From Mantamonas sphyraenae (taxonomy: Eukaryota; CRuMs; Mantamonadidae), in assembly GCA_026936335.1 (NCBI GenBank), contig JAPMXV010000006.1, positions 248,001 through 312,000 of the forward strand: a stretch of DNA of 64,000 nt, read 5' to 3'. Positions 18,711 through 27,900 of this stretch are shown here, piece after piece. The notes under the pieces were generated by a model, which had not been told where the DNA came from, did not search any database, and saw only the letters and a list, made by a program, of their open reading frames with translations. The translations under genes and the position numbers were made by a program. Every line of letters starts with the position of its first letter. The stretch's first letter is position 1.

Positions 18711-20906
18711 TCACAGCTCGTCCTTGCCCTTGTGCTCGTCCTTGTCCCTCTTGTGTTGGCCCACATGCTGCAGCAAATCGCTATACCGTACTGCTTGGCG
18801 GCCGCGTGCTTGCTGGCCTTGCCACAGGGCGTCCCATTCACGTGCGCCATCCACACGCACGGTCAGCGGCTGCAGCTTGGCACTCTTTGAGCCCGGCCCA
18901 CCCAGGCGCTGGGCCACGTCGACGGCCTCCATGGAGTGAAAGTTGCCCATGGTTTGGAAATGGCGAGCGGAAGGCTTGCGTGTGTTGGACAGGCGCTGGA
19001 AGCAGAACCACAGCTTGCTTGCGAGTGAGGCCCCCCACGGGGCACTGCTGGGCATGTGTGCCTCCTCGTGCTGGGCCATGAGCCGTTGACACTGCGGCAA
19101 CTGTGCGGCCATGCGCATGAGCACCTCAAAGTGCATGACATGACCGGCCTCGACGTTGGGCAGGCTGATCCCCTGGCCGTTGGCAAGCTTCCATCGCCTG
19201 CGGTTGGCCATCCAGGCATGCACCATGTGACCACGCGTGCGGAGGAGACGACACAGGTTCTGCACCATCACAAACGTGTCGGCCTGGGCAAACAGCACCC
19301 AGTCCACGTTGGCCTTTTCCACCAGTCGCTTGCGTACCGCACGCACCACACCCACGGCGTCGTCCAACGCCTCGGTGTGCACCACACTGCGACGCAACTC
19401 CTCCGACAGCAGCGTGTGGTCCAGCAGCTGGGTGTTTGTGACCACCAGCACGTTCTCCCTGCGGATCTGGCTGCCCCAGCTGCCCAGGACCTGTGGCAAA
19501 CCACGAGCCACACTGGCTGCAGGCATGATCATCACCACGGCCACGTTGTGCGGACATTGCACGGCGTCGTCGTCCAACCAGCCTGCGTACAGCTTGCGAA
19601 ACGAAATCGGCTCCGTGTCGCTCTCGCGTGCGTGCTTCAACACAATGCGGTGCAACCGGTGCAGCTTCACGTAGCTGTTGTAGTGCAGCGTGGCTGGCAG
19701 CCGTTTGCTGCGTCGTTCCGTGGTCACGTAATCCTCCAGCGTGCCCGTGCGAAACGCACCGTTGGCACGTGCTTCCACCTGCCCGGCATACGCCAGACAG
19801 TACCACAGCCGTCGGTCGCCCGCATGCACTTTGGACACGGTGGCCCGTTCACACGCCCTCACCTTGCCTCTCCTCAGCTGTGTCACCAGCGCCCGGGACA
19901 ACACAATGCCGCCTCGCAGACGTACGTAACTGCGTCCCTGCGCGGCACTCAGGTCCATGGTGTCGCTTGCATGCTTGTTCACCTTGGCTGTGCTGCCCAT
20001 GTACACAATCTTGTGGTTGGAGGAGGAGGAGGAGGTGGTCGGGGTGGACGGAGACGAGGACGAGGTGGCAGGTGAGCGATCCTGCTTGGCCAGCTGGGCA
20101 CACAGGTTGGGCATGACCACGTAGGTGCTTGCGTCCACAAGCACCAACCATCGCTTGCGTGTGTTGCGTCGCATGATCTTGGCCGCGTGGTAGACCACAG
20201 GCACCGCGTGCCACGAGGCAAAGCTCATCTTTTCGTCCGGGTACGTGCGAACCACCCGTGTGCGCACGCCGCGGATGCGTGGCAGACGTTTCACTCTGGG
20301 AATGGACGCCACTTCGTCGTCTTCGCCCACTTCCTCGTCCCCGTGCTCTTTCGCCTCTGCACTCGCCGTCGAGGCGGCTGTGGACGACGACGACGACGAG
20401 GAACTTGTGTGGTTGCCTCCCTTTTCTCCGCCTCCGGTCCGTCGCATGGCTCGTTCGTCCGTGAACAACACCACCGAGTTGGCCGGATCATGCGTCAGAC
20501 CCACCCAGGTGTCGACCAGAGCCACGGCCCGGTCGCGGTACTCGTTGCCAGGCACCACCACAGCAAAGAGTACGTCCCGCGCGCAGCTCAGCGGTTGCCG
20601 CTCGTGTTCAAACATGCTCTTGTGTGGCTTGCGGTACGGATCCGCACGTGTGCCATCCCTGTTCTTCCCCTCTCCCTCTGTTGTGTGTGTGGCGTCCCCC
20701 GTGGCCATCCCCGTGGCGCTTGTGGCTGCGTTGGCCTCCTCGTCATCCGACGACCAATCGCTCTCCACGTCACCTGCCCTTCCTTGCCTGCCCTGCGTCT
20801 GCTTGCCGGCCATCCCACGGCCCACAACCAGCCACTGGTGCATGCCAATCAGCACTGCAGTCAGCACCAGGGCTATCAGCACCATACGCCCTGTACCCGA
20901 CAACAT
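18711..20906 (-). CDS. Tandem GT31/Fringe-like glycosyltransferase, type II membrane protein ending KDEL
   Basis: A single exon of 731 residues. A short cytoplasmic lead and one helix (MVLIALVLTAVLIGMHQWLV, residues 8-27) make it type II. After an acidic stem come two related catalytic-like regions. The first, from about residue 88, has VLFAVVVPGNEYRDRAVALVDTW, MSFASWHAVPVVYHAA and KRWLVLVDASTYVVMPNL, where DAS stands in the DxD position. The second, from about residue 450, has VAVVMIMPAASVARGLPQVL and VDWVLFAQADTFVMVQNL, with QAD in that position. Both resemble the Fringe/C1GALT fold of GT31. The canonical DDD is degenerate in each copy, so catalytic activity is uncertain. The last four residues are KDEL, the ER-retrieval signal, on the lumenal side. 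Confidence 0.7.
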   Translation of the reverse strand: MLSGTGRMVLIALVLTAVLIGMHQWLVVGRGMAGKQTQGRQGRAGDVESDWSSDDEEANAATSATGMATGDATHTTEGEGKNRDGTRADPYRKPHKSMFEHERQPLSCARDVLFAVVVPGNEYRDRAVALVDTWVGLTHDPANSVVLFTDERAMRRTGGGEKGGNHTSSSSSSSSTAASTASAEAKEHGDEEVGEDDEVASIPRVKRLPRIRGVRTRVVRTYPDEKMSFASWHAVPVVYHAAKIMRRNTRKRWLVLVDASTYVVMPNLCAQLAKQDRSPATSSSSPSTPTTSSSSSNHKIVYMGSTAKVNKHASDTMDLSAAQGRSYVRLRGGIVLSRALVTQLRRGKVRACERATVSKVHAGDRRLWYCLAYAGQVEARANGAFRTGTLEDYVTTERRSKRLPATLHYNSYVKLHRLHRIVLKHARESDTEPISFRKLYAGWLDDDAVQCPHNVAVVMIMPAASVARGLPQVLGSWGSQIRRENVLVVTNTQLLDHTLLSEELRRSVVHTEALDDAVGVVRAVRKRLVEKANVDWVLFAQADTFVMVQNLCRLLRTRGHMVHAWMANRRRWKLANGQGISLPNVEAGHVMHFEVLMRMAAQLPQCQRLMAQHEEAHMPSSAPWGASLASKLWFCFQRLSNTRKPSARHFQTMGNFHSMEAVDVAQRLGGPGSKSAKLQPLTVRVDGAREWDALWQGQQARGRQAVRYSDLLQHVGQHKRDKDEHKGKDEL

Positions 20907-20952
20907 GCGTGTGGTTGATGAAACTTTTCTTCTGCATCCATGCGTGCGGTCC

Positions 20953-22793
20953 TCACAGGACATCCTCCAACCCATCCTCGTCTTCCGGGGCCACGGTGGA
21001 TGGTACACGTCCACCGGCAAGGGCACTGGTGGACACACCCCCATTGGTGAGGCCACCCACGCTACTACTGCTGCTGCTACTGCTGCCTGTGTTGCCCACA
21101 CCCGCACCCACACCCACACCACCAGGACCAGCTGCTCGCCTGCCACTCTGCCTACGTTGCTGCTGGTCATACGCAGCCATGGCCAGCTCCATGTCCTGGC
21201 CCTGGTCCATCATGGCGGAAACGGCGGCAAACTTGTTCAGCGCAGCGTCGAGTTCCCGCTCGGGCATGTTCCTCGTCATGCGCACAAAGTGGGCCAGCAT
21301 CTCCTGTTCATCCTTGTCCGAATGCTGCCCACCGGCGGCACCGCCTCCTCCCAGTGTGCTCAACGAGGCCATGAGTTTGCGTTCGCGTCGCTTTGCAGCC
21401 ATGCGACGATCCTCCTCCTCGCGCTCCCGTGCCCGGCTGCGTTCGTGCTTGATTTGGGCCGCGTGCGCCGCACGGTCGTCGCTGCTGGCCCCCGCGGGCG
21501 CAGTGACACGCATGGCCCATTTGTAGCGCAGGAATTGTTGGCGCATGGTTTCCAGGAGGGGCCACAGGAACTGGGAGTTGATTTCCCGGCGGCAGGCGTA
21601 GCAGAACACGTTCTGGTTGTCCAGCCGCGCAGCCACACAGTGGCCCGTGGCCTGGTGGTGCTTGTTGATGTGGAACGAGGCGTTGCAGAAGATGTCGAAG
21701 CATTGCAGGCAGACGTAGTTGCTCGACGGCAGCAGTTGGAACGCTGTTTCGTCCACCTCCAGCACGGGGTCGTGCGAACACATGCTGCATGACATGTCCA
21801 TCATTTCCTTCTTGTCCTCGGGCAGGCTTGTCACGTGCGAAAACACATGTGGGCACACGTGCTGGTCGTCCTCGTCCTCTCCGTCGTACTCCTCCTCCTC
21901 CTCCCACGCCTCGTACTCTGTGTCCGACAGGTCTTCAAACCCAATGTCCCCAATGTCTCCGTCCACTCCCACCAAATCCAGCATCCTTCCTCCGCCTTTG
22001 CTCTTCTTTGCCGGTGTCTCTTGTGTCTCCTGTGTCTCCTGTGTCTCTACCGATCCACCTGGCCCGGTGCTGGTCTCTTGTGGTGTGCTTGGTTCTGTTT
22101 CTGTCTGTGCCTCCTCTTCCGTCTGTACAGTTGCTGCTTCGTCGTCGTTGTCGTTTTCGTCGTCGGCGACTTCAATCACTTCCACCTCGTCCTCCTCCGT
22201 CGCTCCCTGTGTCTTGTCATCACCCGTGTCTGCGTCGCCTGGGCCCTCCACCTCCTCTTCGTCGTCGCTGACAAACTGGACCTCGCTCTCGTCGATGAAC
22301 CCGGCCGCAATCGCCCGTTTCGTGACGGCGATGGCCACATCCTCGAGATCCTCGTCCGCAGACACCAAGACCAGGTCACAAGCGTGACAGTAAAACTGGG
22401 GCGCGTGCATCATGCCACACACCAGGTGGTCCTTTGCATCCGAGTGTGATTCCATGTGTCCCTCCCTGTTGCGCCGGGTCAGTGGATAAGAACGAGAATT
22501 CGCGACGCTCGTCAGCCGCAAAACCTACTCTGTGCAGTACACACGCGCACACTGCATGCAGAACCACAGGTCGCCCGATTCTGCCCCGCACGTTGTGCAT
22601 ACACTGTCCACTGTGGGTGGTGAATGTGAGGACAAAGTGAGCGAGAGGGGAATGATGATGAGGAGGGAGCGTCCCCGGCTTTGCTGGCCATGAGAGACGT
22701 ACACTCGGGCAGACGGCTCAAGTCAAACGGAAGAACCTGGGTCAGGTGAGCGCAGGTGCCCTCACGCACCAGCTCGTCAATGCTGCTGCTCAT
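20953..22793 (-). CDS. Protein with two ZnF-UBP domains and no protease domain, three exons
   Basis: Exons are 22793-22703, 22610-22529 and 22465-20953 (561 residues). The first ZnF-UBP spans the three exons: GTCAHL, then VCTTCGAESGDLWFC MQC, then GHMESHSDAKDHLV and FYCHAC. Splicing is what assembles it. A long acidic region (residues about 95-215) follows. The second ZnF-UBP begins CPHVFSHV and continues MCSHDPVLEV, YVCLQCFDIFC, HHQATGHCV and VFCYACRRE. A charged coiled coil (Arg/Glu-rich, near ERSRAREREEE) and an Ala/Met-rich helical region end in a Gly/Ser tail. The domain binds the free C-terminal Gly-Gly of ubiquitin in USP5 and HDAC6. Here no USP or deacetylase domain is visible, so a ubiquitin-binding adaptor role is inferred. 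Confidence 0.7.
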
Positions 22794-22998
22794 CTGGGGG
22801 AGGAGGGAATCTTTGTTTGACCATGCGCGATGATACCATCCAGTGGTTGTATCTTCTCCACCACCAACACACCCCACAATCCCACGAACCCTCCCACCCG
22901 ACTCACAGCATCCCATTCATGCACATCCATGCGCACGCCCACCCTCCAACCGCCCCAACGCAATCGCAGCTCCACCTACCATCACAGAGTACAAAACA

Positions 22999-23655
22999 AT
23001 GTCTGAACCTGGTACGTACCACCCCCATCTCATCACCCTGCCTCATCCTACATCCGATCCCCTTCCACCGCATGCCCACTCCGGTCTCCAGGGTCCATTT
23101 CCCATGCGAAAACTCTCCGCTCACCCACGCCCCGACCCTTCCCCCCCCCCCTCCCCACCCCATCCTCGACCCATCAACTCAGCCGGCTGGCACCTCTACG
23201 TCGACTACGATGCATTTGGCTGGGCCGAGACTGTGTTGAAGTTTGTGGGCATGATCTTTGGCTTCCTGGCCTTTGCCGACCCGGCCAGCCCTTCGCTTCC
23301 GGCCAACGGCAATGCCATGGGCATCGTCATGTGCGTCCTTGCAGGCTTCCTCTCCATGGGTCTGTTTGACCGCTTCAAGCAGCAGGAGATCTTTGCCATG
23401 GTGTACATCGTGATCAACAGCGCCGCGCACTGGCTTCTTGCCGCCGCCCTCTTGACCCACACCGTGCGTCCCACCTACCTCATTGCCTTCCTCTGTCTCT
23501 ATCTCGTGGCAGACACCACCAAGATGATCTGGCTCCAGCGCAACCTGTACAAAACCTGGCATCCCACGGGCGAAGTCCCCGCCGTCGTCTTTTACATCCT
23601 CACCGGCATCTTTCTCGTCGGCTACATCGTTGTCCTCATCCTCAACTTTGTCTGA
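22999..23655 (+). CDS. Small multi-pass membrane protein, two exons
   Basis: Exons are 22999-23011 and 23183-23655 (161 residues). The first exon encodes only MSEP and one base. Four or five hydrophobic helices are visible: FVGMIFGFLAFA, MGIVMCVLAGFLSMGLF, EIFAMVYIVINSAAHWLLAAALL, TYLIAFLCLYLVA and VVFYILTGIFLVGYIVVLIL. Conserved-looking loops are GWHLYVDYDAFGWAE and RNLYKTWHPTGE. No family was recognised. The ORF frame is open upstream in the intron but begins inside a C/T-rich tract. Divergent from the ZnF-UBP gene (205 bp between starts). Confidence 0.65.
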   Translation: MSEPGTYHPHLITLPHPTSDPLPPHAHSGLQGPFPMRKLSAHPRPDPSPPPSPPHPRPINSAGWHLYVDYDAFGWAETVLKFVGMIFGFLAFADPASPSLPANGNAMGIVMCVLAGFLSMGLFDRFKQQEIFAMVYIVINSAAHWLLAAALLTHTVRPTYLIAFLCLYLVADTTKMIWLQRNLYKTWHPTGEVPAVVFYILTGIFLVGYIVVLILNFV

Positions 23656-23880
23656 CGCCAGGCGCCATTGCACGCCACCACCACGCCCACCCAAGAGGAG
23701 AAAGCGCGGTAACGAATGGAAGCAAACACGAGCATCCCTTTCCATCCATCGCCACCCCATCATCCCCAACACCCCATCCCCATTCCATCCCCCGTCTTGC
23801 TCCACTCCGCACCACTCCGCACCCCTCCTTTCCCCCCTTCCACCCCCTCGCCCCATCCCACCCACCCCAACCAGCAACAC

Positions 23881-24895
23881 ATGTCCCAAATCTTTGAAAG
23901 CAAGACCGTGGAAGAGGTGGCCGACTTCTGGAATGCCCGCCCGTGCAACATCCGCCACAGCAACGCCGAGTTTGGCACCAAAGAGTACTTTGACCAGGTG
24001 GAGGCCAAGAAGTACAAGGTGGAGCCGCACATCCCGGTCTTTGCCCAATTCGAGCGCTGGGAGGGCAAACGCGTCCTGGAGATCGGCTGCGGCATCGGCA
24101 CAGACAGCATCAACTTTGCACGTGCCGGCGCAGACCTCACCATCATCGAACTGAGCGAAAAGTCCCTGGAGGTGGCCAAGAAGCGCTTCGAGGTCTTTGG
24201 TCTCGAGGCAACCTTCATCCAGGGCAACGCAGAGGAGCTGGTCGACCTCCTCGGCGACGACTGCGAGCCCTTTGACCTTGTTTACTCCTTTGGTGTCATC
24301 CACCACACCCCGTTCCCGTCCAAGGTCACCCAGGCCGTCACAAAGGTCCTCAAGCCCGAGGGCGAGTTTCGCTTCATGGTCTACTCCAAGTTTTCCTACA
24401 AGCTCTTCTGGGTCATGCACGAAAACAACCAGTGGGACTTTGGTCGCATGGACGAAATCATGGCCGAGAACTCAGAGGCCCAGAGCGGCTCTCCGGTCTC
24501 CTACACGTGCGTGCTGCAGCCCCCCCCCCAAAACCCGTTTCTCGCGCCGTTTTTGCCTTCCCTCCCTCGTCTCCCCATGGGCCCCTTTCCCTCGTCTCAC
24601 ACCTCCCATGCCTTTCCGTCCCTCCACCTTGATCACTGCCCCCTTCCCCCCCCCCCCCCCCCAATCCCACAGCTACACCTTTGACGAGGTCAAGAAGGAC
24701 CTGCTGGGTGATGCCTGGACGGTGACGGAGATCTCCAAGGACCACATCTTCCCCTACTCCATCCCAGAGTACCGTGAGCACAAGTACGTGCGCGACAAGT
24801 CCTGGGAGGGCGTCTCGGACGAAACCTTCCGTGCCATGGAGAAGGAGTTGGGCTGGCACACTCTTGTTGTGGCCCAGCTGGCCAAGCAAGAATGA
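23881..24895 (+). CDS. Class I SAM-dependent methyltransferase, two exons
   Basis: Exons are 23881-24506 and 24673-24895 (282 residues). Motif I is [19 protein letters not shown] (near residues 63-81), motif II has [18 protein letters not shown], motif III is GNAEEL and motif [14 protein letters not shown]. The His pair of the last is common in bacterial-type and UbiE-like enzymes. The N-terminal helix [13 protein letters not shown] and the C-terminal part ([10 protein letters not shown]) may form the substrate lid. The substrate is unknown. The closest look is to bacterial methyltransferases, which could indicate old transfer, but the intron and codon usage fit the host. The 166-nt intron is a C-rich tract with a run of 17 C. 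Confidence 0.8.
24646..24662 (+). repeat. 17-nt poly-C run in intron, near the 3' splice site
   Basis: Uninterrupted C run ending 10 nt before the acceptor AG (24671-24672) of the methyltransferase intron; it may serve as the polypyrimidine tract. Confidence 0.9.
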
Positions 24896-24967
24896 GATGT
24901 TGCTGTTGTTGATCGGATCCAATCCATTCCCTTCCCCCTCCTCGTCTCTCTGCCATCCCAAACCTCG

Positions 24968-27900
24968 TCAATAGCTGGGGTTCTGCCCTGTGCCACACCA
25001 GGGACAGGCACGCATCTTGGCAAGCAGCCTGTTCCAGTCGTCCCTGCGTGCGGGCTTGTAGCACGACTTGCAGTTGGCGTGGTCCCTCTCGATGACCGGG
25101 TACCCCGTGGCAATGCAAGGTTCGTACTTCTTGCTGCAGTTGGGACAACGCAGGCTGGCTTCGTAGATGTCAGCGCCGCATGCGTCGCACGGCCGCGTTT
25201 CCAGTTCCTGGGAGATGTGCCTGTTGGTCAGGTTGGCCAGCACCCACGTGCGAGCCTCCTCTGTGGCCTCGTCGTCCACAAACGTGCTCTTGGGCAGTTC
25301 AAACTCAAAGGGCACGTCCGTGCGCGCAAACGACTGGTTGTCCTCCAGCATTTCCGTCTCCTCCAACTGCACCGCGTCCATGATGTCCAGATATCGGCTC
25401 CAGATCACCCACGCCATGTTGTCCCGTCCCGCCGCACGGCAATCCGCGCCGGCCTCGTAAAACACCCGATCCGCAGGCACCAGATTCGCATACCGCAACA
25501 GCGACACACTCAGCTTCGCCGCAATCTCCAGCAGACCCCCTGCACGCGCGTCGTCACGCAGCGCCACAAAGTGGCTCACCAGCAACAGATCGCGAAACTC
25601 CTGTCCCGACTTGCCGTAACTCTTGGCCCCCTTGCCCAGGTTGCCTCCGCCGCTGCTACTGCCATCATCAAATCCACCAAACGACGACGATGACGACGAC
25701 GACGACGATCCACCAGCGTCTCCACCGCTGCCCTCGCCATCCAGCGATTGCACCAGTTTGTACATCATCTGACGCAGCTCGCGGATGCCCTCGTTTGTGT
25801 TGTCGCCCTGCGGACGCGCAAGCACAGACTGCGCCAGCTGCCTGTACATGGGAAAGTTGTCCACCACGGCAGGGGCGCCATACTTGTTAAACACCCCCAT
25901 GGCCTGGGCCGCCTTGTCCTCCTTGAGCAGCGCACGCGCATACATGGCCGCGTAGCGATTGATCACCTCCTGGCTCTGCCCGCTGGCAATCTCCATGCAC
26001 TGTTCCCACTCGCCCTTGTCCGCGTGGATCTCCAGTGCGTCGCTCACGTTGCCCGAGTTGATCAGTCCGCCAATGTTGCCACTCTGCTTCAGGTGCGCCA
26101 CATACGCCGCCTGCACCGTCTCGGCCAGCTCCGGCGCACGCCTCGCCGCCACCTCCTTCGCCTTGTCCCACAGGTTGGCCTTTACGTACACGTTGATGGC
26201 CGCCTTGAACGCACCCACCCCCACAAACAGTTCCGCCGCACGCCCGTACTCCTTGATGCCAATCAGCCGCTTCGTCACCAGGCCCACCACGTCCTCCACG
26301 CGTCCGGGCTCGTGCGACTCTGCCAGACGCACCGCCTTCTCCCACACCTCCACCAGGTAGCCACGGTCCTGGATGTTGGCCTCGGTGGCCTTCAGGTACG
26401 CGTCGATGGCCTTGCCGTACTCGCCGTTCTGGATCAGGAACGGCACCTTGTCCAGCAGCTTCATGATGTCCGCCGACGTCGCGTCCCCGCGTTCGCTGGC
26501 ACTCGCCAGGTAGCTCGTGTACTCCGCCTTGAGTGCCCGTGCGTTGTGCGGCTCGTACTCCTCCGTCAGCCGGATGGCGTCCTCCCACCTGTTCTTCGCC
26601 TTGTACGCCTCAATCATCCGCTCGGGCTTCTTCGCACGCAGGAAGAACGACTCGGCACGCGCGTCGTCCCCATTCTCCAACGCCTCTGCACCCTGCGCCA
26701 GCGACACCTCCACCACACTCTCCGGATCGTACGCCTCCGCCACACGCACCGCGTTCAGCCAATCCTTCTGGTGGATGTACATCAGCACCGCCTCCTTCGG
26801 CTTGTCCGCCTGCAGAAAGTGGTCCTCCGCCTCCTTGAACTGGCCCTCGTCCTCCAGGTAGATCGCCTTGCGCAGGTAGATGTCCGGCAGCTTGTGCTTC
26901 GCGTTGGCGTTGGCCAGCTCAAACGCGTGCACAAAGTTCAGGCACTCGCACGCATAATCGATGGCCGGCTCAATCAGCTTCAGGCCCGTCAGCAGACGCG
27001 CGCCGTCCTCGCCCCCGAGGTGGTACGCCCACGCAAACGCCACGTGCGTCGCCGCCTTGGGTCCCCCGTGCACCTTGGCCACCGTGATGGCGTCCTCCCA
27101 CCGGTCCGCCTTGCGATACATGTTCACCGCCGCCTTCCAGTTGCCCGCCGCCGTGTAGTGCTGCTCCGCACCCTTGAAGTTGTGCTCCGACGCCAACTGC
27201 GCCGCCAGACTCAGGTGCTCCTCCTTCAGCGACTCGGGCGCAAAGCGGCCCAGCAGGCGGAACTGTGCGTCGTAATCCCTGGCCTTGCGGTACATCTCAA
27301 TGGCCAGGTCGTGCGCCCCAATCGTCAGGTACAGCTTCTCCGCGTCGCCCAGCTTGCCCTGTGCCTCCAGCCGCTGCGCCTGCCCAATGTACAGCACGTC
27401 CACGTCCTGCGGCTTCATGTACTGCGACGCCACCGCGTACGCCTTGTCCCACTGGTCCGCACTCGTGTACATCTCCACCGCGTTGTTCGGCAGGTTGGCC
27501 TTGATGTAGTACACCTCCGCCTTCTCCAGCTGCTTGTTCTTGTGGTACCGTCGCGCAATCTTCTTGTAGTAACGCCCCTGCACCTCCGGCTCCACCGTCT
27601 CCACCAACTGTGCCGCCTTGTTCAGCAGCCGCGCCTCGATGGCCGCCTCGATGGCCTTGATGTACTTGCCGGCCTCCATGTAGTGGTTGATCGCACTCTC
27701 CAGCTGCTTGTTGCCCACCAGGTGGTCGCCGTACTGCTCCTCCAGCTCCGTCACCTGGTTCGGGTACACCTGACGGCACAGCTCAATCGCACGCCGGTAC
27801 ACGTTGCCCCGCTTGTACGCGTCCAGCGCCCGGTCGTGCTTGTGCATCTCCGCAAAAAAGTCGCCCGCCTGCTCAAACAGCGAGGCGCGGAACAGGGCGT

